Assembly (NCBI RefSeq): GCF_036669915.1
Contig: NC_089320.1
Location: forward strand, 3,514,629-3,578,628
DNA: 64,000 bases
Origin: Pocillopora verrucosa
Lineage: Eukaryota > Cnidaria > Anthozoa > Scleractinia > Pocilloporidae
Direction: 5' to 3'
Part shown: positions 32,957-43,012 of the stretch, piece by piece
How positions within the stretch are numbered: position 1 is the stretch's first letter
Layout of the letters: every line of letters starts with the position of its first letter
Made by a program: the position numbers and the translations under genes
Notes under the pieces: generated by a model
What the model saw: the letters and a program-made list of their open reading frames with translations, nothing else
What the model was told of the DNA's origin: nothing
The model's database searches: none

Positions 32957-35227
32957 AGCTTAAATAGACACGCGCGTGTAGATTTGTATCTCGGAATCAT
33001 TGACTCCTAAAAGAAGCTGCTTGTTTCGGTCAATAAACCCCAGAAACAGCTCAATTGATTACTTTCTTTGGGGCAGTCATGGTTGTATTTATTAGAAGCA
33101 ATGGGAAAACTCGCAAACTCACAAGATCGACACGCCCGAGGATTTTGAAACCTTCAAGAAGAAAAACTGCGATAACTCTTTTGCTCCACCTCAGAAATAC
33201 TGAGTATTTTACTAATACTATTTGCGTACTTCGCCTTCATAAAAAAAATCGCGTTTCGTTCTGCGTAACTAGCTTTAGATACTTAAATTCAGTTACAACT
33301 TAAGTCATTTCTAGTTTCTTTTTCATCTTTGAGTACCGGATGAGCTATGTGAATTTACCTTTTCAAAGCTTGATTAACAGCGTTAATCAGACGATGTTGA
33401 AACGTACCTAATTAGAGAGCTCCCATGAGTTAGAAAAAAACATTTATTGACGGCTGCATCTATGGAAGTCCATACAGTGACCGTGAAGGCTTAATAACGA
33501 CTAGAGAGAAAATTAAATATTTAGATATTATGAATTGTATATTGAAGGTGACATCGCTCGAGAGTTTTTCTGGTACAGCGCAGAAAAGCTATTTTTAGAT
33601 CGTTTGGTAAATCTTTTTCTCGTACCCAGATCCTACCGTATAACTGTAACTTTACAATTGCTTTGCCAAGGTAGATGTCGGTGCGAGACTACTTGAATCT
33701 AGGATAAATACCAAAAGTTATCGTGGTCACCCTTAATAACAACAAACTCGCATTTCTTTCCGTAAGTTCCTTTAAGACCTATTTTTGGCGAAGGCTTATC
33801 TCCCCCCTCCATTCCCTTGAAAACCACGTGATCTCCCCAAGATCCTAGACCCCTCCCTCCCCCGGCAATAAATTATGATGGCCTCTAAAATAAGTTAATT
33901 GAATTACCTTTTCACAGCTTGACGTAAAGCGGATTCATAAAAGATACAAAAACCTGGTTACTGCATTCCGCGATACTACATACGAAAATGTCTAGCATGT
34001 TATTTATCATCCACGTATTATATTTCAAATTCATTTCTCACAAGGCAGCCTGCAATGAAATTTAAAGAAACGCTGCAAAAATAGCTATAGATTACGTGCC
34101 GTTTGAACCTGTGACCCTGAAAGTGATCCTGAGGGATTGTGCAAACAATGGTTTCCATTTTAATTGCCTTTGAATTTCACTCTGCCTGTTGCTCTTCTCA
34201 ATATCGTAAATGAGTGTAATAGGGATGTTATCTTTCCTTTTTTTTGAGCAGTGCTGATGTGGGTTTAAAACAGAAAAACGCAGGAGAAGAAATATCGAAA
34301 CTGGGGATTCCGTGTCATTTGAACCGTGACACTAAATGTTGTTTTAAGTGAAGTGTGCAAATGTAGGTCTCGGTTATAATTGCCTCTGTTTTTTACTTTG
34401 CCTGTTTCTGTTCACCATATCGTTTATGAAGGGGGTTTTTAATTTTTCTTTTCTTAAAAACTGACATGGGAATAAAAAGGAAAAACGTGTGAGCGAAGAA
34501 ACGAAACGAGATTTCGTGCCCTTTGGACCCGAGGTGTGCAAACATAGTTTTCCGTTTTAATTGTCACTGTTTTTCACTCTCCCTGTGACTTTTTCGGGTA
34601 TTATTTATTTACAGAGTTTTAAGTTTTTCTTTTGTGCAATGACAGGGGTACGAAATTGAAAAACAGCAGCGAAGAAATAAAAAATTAGATCACGTGCCCT
34701 TTCGAACCATGACCTGGGCGACAGTTTTGAAGGAATTGTGCAAAACTGGGTCTACGCTCCTTGTGCCTCTGCGTTTCACTCTGCCAGTTATTTTCAACTG
34801 TATAATTGATGTATAAAGATTAAATATGAATATGAAATAAATCAACATACTGCATTAAAATGGAAAATTCCGTGCAAGTCGCTGACCATCAAAGTTCGCG
34901 TCATTTGTTATATAACTCTGCAACTATTATGTAATTAAGCGACGGAAATACACCTCATGATGTTATTGTATCTCCCAGTTTGTATGTAGGTTATGATAGG
35001 TCAATTTAGCGTGCTGAATTTCACTCTAAGACAGGTTATAATAGTTTGTTTGAATTGAAATATTCTCCCTTTTTTCGAACCCAGAGATAACATGACGGTC
35101 CATACGGTAAGTTACAGAATCTCGTTTTTTCCCCCTCGGATTTACGGCCTGCACCCGAGTCTGCGCAAGCGCAGGAAGAAAATTGCGCTTGCGCAGTCTA
35201 AGTTCGCATCTAAAGCGAGCCGCATCT

Positions 35228-36971
35228 TAATCAAAAATATTTCCAGAAAAGATTAGATTGTAATACAAAACAAGTCGACACCAGCTTATCTATTAAGTTA
35301 GTCATTAACCAAACCAGAAACTAATCGTAAAATTACTACAATTAAATAAGGTGTCCTATGCGTATAAACCTAAAGGTGAATCTCGATGAAGCTTGTGCAT
35401 TTTGTGCACTTGCATATTTAATAAAAGGCAGTCCATGACTATATTGTATAGTTTTAGAGAATAACAGGAAAAAAAAATTAACTAAACCCGAAAAAACCAA
35501 ACATGAATCCGGAAGGACCCAATCATATTCGTTAAACGATGGCCAGTGTCGGAACTGAACTAGGATGAGTCGTAAGAGATCACGGTTACGAGTGTCTCAC
35601 GATAGTCCGTCATTTTGAAAACCGTGAGGGGCTTGGGGAAGGTTTAACAAGACTTACACGACACCACAGCATAATGCCTACGGCTTTCCTCGAAGGAAAG
35701 CACAGTAGGTACAAAAATGAACACGAGGAAACATTCAATTACATGTTTAAAGCCAACAGTCGACTTATGCAACAAAATGCCTGTTGAAGCCGTTTACTGT
35801 TTAGGCCACGTTAAGCTGCTTGAGAGAGGTTTTAGCTTAAAATTACTATCAGCCTTCTCTCATGACCAGTAGAATAGTGCACTGTCAGATTGTCATCAAG
35901 CAGGTGTGATGCTACAACATAATTAGCGCTAAGCTATATCAAAACATTCAATTTGATACTGAGAGTGTAAATCAAGATACTGAAAGAGAGTTCATGCTCT
36001 ATTAACAATAAATATATAATTTGAACTTGTTTTGCGTTTCTTTCTTTTAAAGAACACTTCAAAAAAAGCAGTATAGTTTTCAAAAAGTGTGGTAAACTAG
36101 TAGGATGATATGCAAATGTCTGCAGACTTGCCTAAAGGTGCTTTCGGTGCTCTTTGTTGCGTCTTGAAATAAATACACAAATTTTATTGAAATTGGGTAA
36201 CATAAATTAGTGGTAACTCAGTAATATACATAATGGCCCTCAAATATTGTAATAAACATATAGGGTTTAAAAGTCTCAACTGGCCGGAGGCAAACCAGTT
36301 GGTCGTGTGTAACTGTTTGCAGAAAGGTTGTCGGAAAAAATAAGGACAAAATGCACTTCAGGCTAGGGTTTTGAAAAGAAATCAGATAATCAGAGAGTTT
36401 TAAAACGTGAAAAAATATATGTAGACAAAAGGGCTAATGAACAGGGGATAAATACCGACAGGACCGTCTGATGCTTATGGAAGACAATAATATAGAATAC
36501 TATCTTGAACATTTTTTTCTTTAGGTCTCTTCGAACTTCGCTCTCGTTGAGTTTTCGTCGTTCGTTGAGGTCAGTTCATTTTTTTTCTCGTTTTTCATAA
36601 AGTTTAGAATCAAAAGTTAAGCTTAGAAACGAAATATATTCAATAAACCCCTTATACCTTTTCCTACAGTGATATTATTTTCAGATTCTCCGGAAATCCT
36701 GCGGTCAAGGGTTACTTTTGACCTTTAAACTACACACAACACCATCAGGGGTTGTCACGAAAGCTTTGTTCCAAAAACCTTTTAGCAATCAATTGTGTAG
36801 AGTGTAGCCAATGTGTTAAACTCGGGGCAATTGAGAACAAATCCAGTAAGTAGCAGGGTGGAGGAATTGAACTCGGGACACCAGATTATATGTCCAGCCC
36901 ATTAACCACTGGGCCATACTGCCTCCACAACTCGCCACTTCCAACTTCCTATGTTTTTAACTTCTGCAGGC
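35228..36971 (+). other. GT31 copy 1 upstream region
   Basis: From 35711 this is part of the segmental duplication shared with 43013-44273. It includes a tRNA-like SINE piece in reverse (36857-36928) and a splice acceptor (AACTTCTGCAG at 36959-36969) directly before the GT31 start, so an upstream non-coding exon is likely. 35228-35710 holds nothing recognisable. Confidence 0.5.
36857..36928 (-). repeat. tRNA-like SINE head
   Basis: Read on the minus strand it has a tRNA-like layout: A-box-like TGGCCCAGTGG and B-box-like CGAGTTCAATTCC. The duplicate at about 44159-44230 carries the same piece. Short head only, no functional tRNA fold claimed. Confidence 0.6.
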
Positions 36972-38057
36972 ATGACCAAGAAAGTTCGTTGGCGGAGACT
37001 TTTTCGATGTGGACTATGCTTTGCAGTAACAGTGGGCCTGATGAATTATTTCATACCCTCTTTAGACCAGGCAGTACAAACAAGTCATCGTCAAATAGAT
37101 CTTAGGAAATATCAAAGCAACTTTCCCATCCTGTCCCCTTCCATTGAACCACGAGTTACCGACTTCGAAGACTTATTCGTTCTGGTGATAGTTTCAACTT
37201 CGCCCAACGATGAGATGAAAAGAAGAGATACAATACGTCGCACATGGGGGAATTGTGACAAAACTAACAACAATAATAAATGGAAGGTTGTATTCATGAT
37301 GGGCAAATCCTCGAGTAGCGACAGGAATGAAAAATTAATGGCAGAACACAAACGGTATGGAGATCTTCTTATAGCTGATTACATCGACAAGTATCGAAAC
37401 ATCACGACAAAACTTCTCATGTCATTTAAGTGGGCGACGCGAATTAGATGTAATTATATTCTGAAAACTGACAGCGATGTTTACGTTGATATTCCTGAGT
37501 TAATGAAATGGTTGCTGAATCGAGGCCATCCAAACTCTCTGTACGCTGGCATTCTGCACGGAGGCACTGTAATAAGAAAGAGGGGGCATCGTCATTACGT
37601 GAGTAAAGACGAATTTTCGTTAGACTATTATCCACCGTTTTGCAAAGGAGCTATGTATGTTCTGTCAACGAGTTTACTTCCAAAGATGCTCGACTTATCA
37701 AGGCAGGTCACTCGAATTGGACCTGATGATGCTTACGTTGGACTGTTAGCAGATCAGCTGGGAATATCTGCAGTGAGAATTGAAGGTTTTTTTCAAAGAA
37801 GGCCTAACTTTTTGTGGTTAATAAGTGAATGTGAGTTGAGAGATCTCCTTGCGATTGGTGATTTTCTTACTCCAAGTCAATTGAACTACATTCATGAAGT
37901 GAAGCATGCTAAGACTTCTGGGCAGGGGTTCGACGCCTCTCACAGTCTTTGTGTATCTCTGTACATGAAATTGTCCCTGCTTCGATTATTCTGTGTAATC
38001 TGTTTACCCAGTCTTTTTTTTTTCGGCTTTAGAAGAAGTAAAACAAGAATTTCATAA
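36972..38057 (+). CDS. GT31 beta-1,3-galactosyltransferase-like, copy 1
   Basis: 361 aa if started at ATG 36972, directly after the splice acceptor; an upstream in-frame ATG (36951) would sit in the intron. Type II Golgi enzyme layout: basic KKVRWRRLFR then a hydrophobic anchor (CGLCFAVTVGLMNYFI). GT31 motifs in order: RRDTIRRTWG, the ADYIDKYRNITTKLL motif, DxD as KTDSDVYVD, YYPPFCKGAMYVLS, and GPDDAYVG in place of the usual EDVYVG. The family transfers galactose or N-acetylhexosamine in beta-1,3 linkage onto glycans; the acceptor here is unknown. Odd: a second hydrophobic segment at the C-terminus (LLRLFCVICLPSLFFFGF) followed by a basic tail. Copy 2 is a near-identical duplicate. Confidence 0.9.
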   Translation: MTKKVRWRRLFRCGLCFAVTVGLMNYFIPSLDQAVQTSHRQIDLRKYQSNFPILSPSIEPRVTDFEDLFVLVIVSTSPNDEMKRRDTIRRTWGNCDKTNNNNKWKVVFMMGKSSSSDRNEKLMAEHKRYGDLLIADYIDKYRNITTKLLMSFKWATRIRCNYILKTDSDVYVDIPELMKWLLNRGHPNSLYAGILHGGTVIRKRGHRHYVSKDEFSLDYYPPFCKGAMYVLSTSLLPKMLDLSRQVTRIGPDDAYVGLLADQLGISAVRIEGFFQRRPNFLWLISECELRDLLAIGDFLTPSQLNYIHEVKHAKTSGQGFDASHSLCVSLYMKLSLLRLFCVICLPSLFFFGFRRSKTRIS

Positions 38058-38370
38058 ATGAATCGAGAGGCTTTCCCCGTCTCAGTAAGATATATTTATT
38101 CACCACAATGAAGATGAATGGTGATGGATAATCACTAAGCTGTGGAGCGGCAAGGTGAATATTCACCACTTTCACCGACACTGAGGTGAATAATTCATTT
38201 AGTATATACCGCATCGATACCAAAAAATTGTTTTTTTTTTTTCATTTCAATACATAGAAAATGGTGGGAAATTAAAGTCTTGACGCGCGATTTTGTCTCC
38301 TCGGCTGCTCGGAGGTGAATAGAATTAGCACTATTTACCTGTGTGCTATGTATATGCCTAAATAGAGTAT

Positions 38371-38881
38371 CTTTGGAAAAGCTCTATTTCAATAGTAATA
38401 TCGTTGTTCGCAGACTATGTAAATTAATTCAAAATACAATTATAATTTCGGTAAAATAAAGTTGATAATTTAAAATAATGCTAGGATCTATGATATACAT
38501 ATAATATAAAACGCTGAAGATGTAAACGTTATCAAAAATGTCAACAAGTTACTTTCCACAGGGGGAATTAAGGTATTAATTAAATGGTCTGTGCTAGTCG
38601 CAATACTTTTAAACGTATATATATATATATATGTATTTTAAAATGTTCTTGGCAGGCAATGACTCGTGTAGTCTGAGGTTAGAGTTTGATATCACAGAAC
38701 TAAACAGCTTTGAGTAAACATGTGCCCGTCTTTTCTTCTGCTGATAGGGCGTACTTTTACTTGTAATTTCTTAGAATGTGATAGACCTATGCAAAAGATT
38801 GATAAAACACTTCTTCGTACACGCTCTAAGTCATTCCTCAGATAAGCAAGAATGGCATAATGGAATAGATAATATTTTCGT
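38371..38881. other. Intergenic, AT repeat only
   Basis: (AT)n run at about 38618-38634; otherwise AT-rich sequence without recognisable features. Confidence 0.5.
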
Positions 38882-39429
38882 TAGATATGGTTTCTGTGAA
38901 CATTGCTAAGCCAATACATTTATTGTTTCGCGAATTACCATATAATGGTATTGAAATGCGTTGTGCTCATGGCCAGTTTAATAATGCATTGCAAACACAA
39001 CTACCAACCAAAAAGTATCTCGATAGACTCATAAGATTTCATGACGTTGATTTCTTTAGTCTAAATGTAAATTCAGGTATCGATCTAGATTGTAACGCTT
39101 CATTTGGGAGCCATCCGTTGTAAATACAACTCTTCGTCTATCTTTGCACAGTTAATAAGTAGAAATAGGTCGTTCGAATCTTGCCTCTCTTTGTTTCACA
39201 CCAATATACGAAACTTTAGAAAAACCTTGGACAACTATCAAACCCATATCTTATACGAACTAAATTTTCATTTTAATCTTTTAGCAGTAACGGAAACAAA
39301 AATTAATTACGATAATCTTGACTTCAATTCAAACATAACATATTACAATATTGAATATTTTCCTACACCTCTTTCTGCTGGACGTGTAGGAATGTATAGA
39401 AACAACAATATACAATACAAAGTCAATGA
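38882..39429 (+). pseudogene. Non-LTR retrotransposon fragment (endonuclease start), copy 1
   Basis: Frames give ...LPTKKYLDRL..DFFSLNVNSG.., then FHTNIRNFRKTLDNYQTHIL YELNFHFNLLAVTETKI and ...YFPTPLSAGRVGMYRNN. This matches the N-terminal part of LINE endonuclease domains (LNxNIRSL...F.. LxVTETW...GGVGxY). The frame changes near 39110, so it is broken. It ends abruptly at 39429, where a GT31 tail begins. Homologous to 45790-46560. Confidence 0.75.
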
Positions 39430-39812
39430 GATCTCCTTGGAATTGGTGACTCACTAACTCCAAGCCAAGTGAATTACATTCATGAAGTGAAGCACGCCTC
39501 TTCTGCCTCAGCTGGGAATATCTTCAGAGGGAATTGACAGATTTTTTCAAAAAAGTCTCTTACCGTATATCTTCTGGTTTAAGAGTAAATGTGAGTTGAG
39601 AGATCTCCTTGGAATTGGTGACTCACTTGCTCCAAGTCAATTGAACTACATTCATGAAGTGAAGCACGCCTCTTCTGTCTCTTACTATCTTTGTATTTCG
39701 TAGCTTGAGAAATTTTTCCTATTTATATTATTTTTAATAATTTTAACGTGTCTGCCGTTTTTAGGTCGTAGAAGGTTTTCTACAAGGATTTCAAAAAGAA
39801 AATAAGATCGTA
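39430..39812 (+). pseudogene. Two joined GT31 tail fragments
   Basis: 39430-39507 matches codons around ELRDLLGIGDSLTPSQ..YIHEVKHASS of copy 3. At 39508 the sequence jumps back to CAGCTGGGAATATCT and repeats copy 3 from about 49965 to its end, with FKSKCELRDLLGIGDSLAPS and a TAG at FCISz where copy 3 reads SLLEKF. No 5' part. Dead duplicates. Confidence 0.88.
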
Positions 39813-41275
39813 TTTGATTATCTCTTCATTAGTTCAATTACATTCATACATTCATTTGTGCAATCATTAACTGAGTGGAACGAAATTGAGTCTGGAACTA
39901 CAAGTATAATTTTTGACCAAAATAACAAGGCACAAATTTCAATTACCACTCTTTTACACCTATTAACAATCACAAAGTTGCAGTTCTTCAATTATTGTAA
40001 GAAATTAAATTCATTCATATTTTGGGATAAAAAGAAAAGGCTTAGTGGGGACAAAAGTTGTTAAACTTCCCTTCTTTGTCTCTCATTTTCCTGCAATTTG
40101 ATTGGTTGCTTTAAACAAGCCTTGAAATCTGATTGGTTGTGTTAAGTTTCTCTCTGATTGACTAAGAAAAAGAAGCGATTTAGAGCTAGACTAGGTTGCA
40201 TTGCTGAGAGCCAATCAGATTGCAAGGATCATCAGAGACTTAAGAGTGAATGCACCAAAACTTCAATCAAATTTTCAGAGCTAAAATAAAGAGTCACATA
40301 TGAGACAGAGTGTAGAGAAATGCTATTTCAATCTGAGGAGATAAAGGGACATATCATCATAACCCTAAAGAAAACCATAATATATGCTGATATCTTTGTG
40401 TGGGTAATCACATGATTTCGAGTGCAATTTGGAATAAATAAAGTGTAATTGTGCACTATGCTTTGCAGGAAAGCAATCCAAGGAGACGCTGGGAATTTCC
40501 TTAGGATTTTTACCAAGTAAAATAAAAAGAAATTAATATATCTAGTTGTGGCTTACAAATAGCACAACAAGAAAAGTCATAATTTGATAAGTGACTGCCA
40601 TTGACTTTTTTCAAGCAGTGAAGGACTGAGGAGAGAAAGATATTTGTACCAAGGGGGTGAGCAACAGTCAAAACGAAAGAGAGGGGAGGGGTGGAGCAAT
40701 AGGTATTATTGAAAACATAGCCAACCTGATAAGACACCTGCGCTGCAGGCTAAACTGAAACAGGTAAAATTTTCAATAAAGCTGTACATTATTAATAGTG
40801 TTTCCTCCTCTTTATTTAACATATAAGTCAGATATTTAAGTCTTCATCAGGATCATCTTCATCAAAGTCATCTGCTTCGTCAGGTTGGTAGAACACTTTT
40901 CCTTCACACACAGGGTTTACTGTGACCTGGGAAGTTTCAGTTAAGATCGACCTTGGTGCTCATTATTTGTCAGCGTCCGATTGAATGTGAGATTTTTAGT
41001 TGGATCAACCTGAAATATTACATTCAATTGATGATAAAATAACAAAAAAAAAAAAAAACCAGCTTCAAACCCACTATTTATATCTTACATCACGAACATA
41101 TCATTTTCTTCAATAATTCAAAAATAATCTTGCGTGAGGCTCACCTCATTAACAGGTTCATTGACAGCTTTTGAAGAAGAACCATTCCAATCCTTTTCTT
41201 CGTATTCAGTCAGTACATGTTTCTCATTGATAGCAAAGCTTTCAAACTGTAACAACAACCAGATTTGAAATAAGT
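39508..41275 (+). repeat. Segmental duplication, unit B (GT31 tail to ELP5 tail)
   Basis: Matches 49965-52130 in the same orientation: GT31 copy 3 tail, spacer, then the last two ELP5 exons. The parental region has extra sequence at about 50880-51240 not present here. Divergence is higher than in unit A. Confidence 0.88.
40828..41246 (-). pseudogene. ELP5 3' fragment (exons 9-10)
   Basis: 40828-41009 corresponds to ELP5 exon 10 but lacks 28 bases where ELP5 encodes YMHHEEERSE, so the frame is lost; 41145-41246 corresponds to exon 9. Intron between them retained, so it arose by DNA duplication, not retrotransposition. Confidence 0.9.
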
Positions 41276-43012
41276 AATGCTCCCAACCCACGAAAAGAAA
41301 AATAGAATCTTGTTAATAAATTCCAATATTCTGGAGATGTTTTTCCTTCAATTAATTTGTATTTAGAGTGTTTGGCCTTTGATTGGTGCATCTCAGTTGT
41401 CATCTCGTTTTTTAGTTTCCTCAGCCCATTTCATAAAGGAATTTTTTGAGCAGCAGTAGTGTGGTCCCCCATTATAAAGATAGGGCTGTATGAAGTACTT
41501 CGAAAACCTGAGAAGCCAAAGATACTAAAATGAAATTATACTGGAGTTATAAATATTTTATTTCAATGGGTCAAAATGTGATACAAGCGGACATTTTGCT
41601 CATTGCTCGTAATTTTCTTGCCCCTTCGGGACTCGCAAAAATACAACGCAATTCGTTAAATATCCGCGCGTATAATATGTTTAACCTTCCAATAAGGTTT
41701 ACCAATCGAAAACCCTTTGGACGAAGTCTTTTGAAATTGCTCGCCGATTCGCCGCTTTATGTTGTAATATTTGATTTCATTATTACAGCGTTGAGTTCTC
41801 TAAAGCACACTTCGATAGCATCTAACGAGATTTGGAAGTCCGGCAATTGGTTAAACTTTAAGGTTTCTTTCGTTTACATCCTAACACCGCCCACATTTGG
41901 TTTGGAAGCTTGATAAAGGTCAATTTTAAGTAAAGCTTCAGTAGTCAAATCATTTGCTGCTCAATGAATAGAGAGTCAAGATCGCTGATTTTGCCTTTCT
42001 TAAGAAATCGACCGTCAAATCCGACACTTGGGTCAGGCATTTGAACACAATTTTGGCCCGGAGTTAGGGGGAATTTCAACGAACCAATCGTAAAAAGTTT
42101 AAATACTCAGGGGAGGATGTCGAGCCTTCGAATTGACCGACGGATAACGCAGCGCGTATACAAATTGACATCTGCTTTAGATCAGTGAATTGAGAAGGGC
42201 TGGAAAGAGTTCTCAACTTAACTCTTCCGTCTCGAGTTTGGAATGCGGGAAAAGGCGTTCTTTGCAGTGAGGAGGGATCAGGCAAGTGTGAGTCAAGCGG
42301 TGTTAAATCGTATGGCTTTAATCTTTCCAGAGATTGTTTGCTTTTCCACACATTGGACGAAGTAGGCGACCATTTTTATATTCCTAATTTTCTGAGGTTT
42401 GGAAACCTGTAGATTCGGCTCTGAGTTTAGGCACAGCCACAAAGCAAAGTTGGCGTTGCAGACCCTGACTGGTCGCAAGCCAAAGTCATTCAGAGAGACA
42501 CGATGATGGTCGAAATGGAAGCTGTTTAAGCAGCTTTTAGAGCAGTTTGGAGACGTGTAGCTATTTCTGCAAGAACCTAAAGTATATAGAATCGCTCTAC
42601 ATTTTGTTAAGGTGGCTTTTGAGCGGGACTAGTAACTACTCAACAAATAGAACTGCGCCTGTGACTCGCACCTCTTTAAAGTCGGCTTGGTTGTAGTTCA
42701 ACCAGTGCTCGAGGTTTACACTTTACAACTCAACTGTTTTCTGCATTGCTTAACTGAACGCTACTGGCATTGCTCACGTTCTTTTACAATAACCAGGGAA
42801 GAAGTGACAGAAGATTGACAATTGTTCATCGAGCGGTTACCTACCTTAATTTTTGCGCAGTAGATCGTAACGTACCATACTGTGCTCGCGCGTGATGCTT
42901 AACATACGGACTACGCATTGTTAAAATCTATTTCATATTAAATTTTCACTATCTTTCGTAGGTTGCCTAGACAAAATTTTATTGAGAAACATTTCAGTTT
43001 AACACTAGTGCA
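41276..43012. other. Intergenic, no gene supported
   Basis: An open frame of 127 codons at 41530-41913 has no family resemblance and begins in AT-rich sequence. GC-richer patch around 42050-42480. No splice-consistent gene or repeat copy recognised. Confidence 0.35.

Larger units (their letters stand above)
31298..35227. mobile_element. Foldback-type element with 1,231-bp inverted arms
   Basis: Left arm 31298-32528 and right arm 33997-35227 are equal in length and near-identical inverted copies with scattered substitutions. Each arm's outer end is AGATGC(A/G)GCTCGC(G/T)TTAGATGCGAA followed by a hairpin (CTGCGCAAGCGCA / TGCGCTTGCGCAG). The inner part is built of about four diverged 175-215-bp tandem units marked by ATnnCGTGCC...GTGACC. 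The 1.47-kb centre holds a GT31 fragment and a LINE-like fragment. Long arms made of tandem units recall foldback (FB/TU-type) elements. No clear target duplication was found, and no transposase gene is present. Confidence 0.8.
35711..38370 (+). repeat. Segmental duplication, unit A copy 1
   Basis: Matches 43013-45700 in the same orientation, offset about 7.3 kb. Identity is very high through 35860-37900 (few mismatches per line) and drops outwards. It contains the GT31 gene and over 1.2 kb of its upstream DNA. Confidence 0.9.

Noticed and set aside
31298-35227. Assembly artefact (false inverted duplication)
   Set aside because: Arms carry independent substitutions, stop at defined ends and have a lone relative nearby; a read check is still advisable.
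36857-36928. Functional tRNA gene
   Set aside because: A/B-box-like motifs are present but no full cloverleaf could be drawn; better explained as a SINE head.
41530-41913. 127-codon plus-strand open frame
   Set aside because: No family resemblance, no splice or start support, AT-rich beginning; judged chance.
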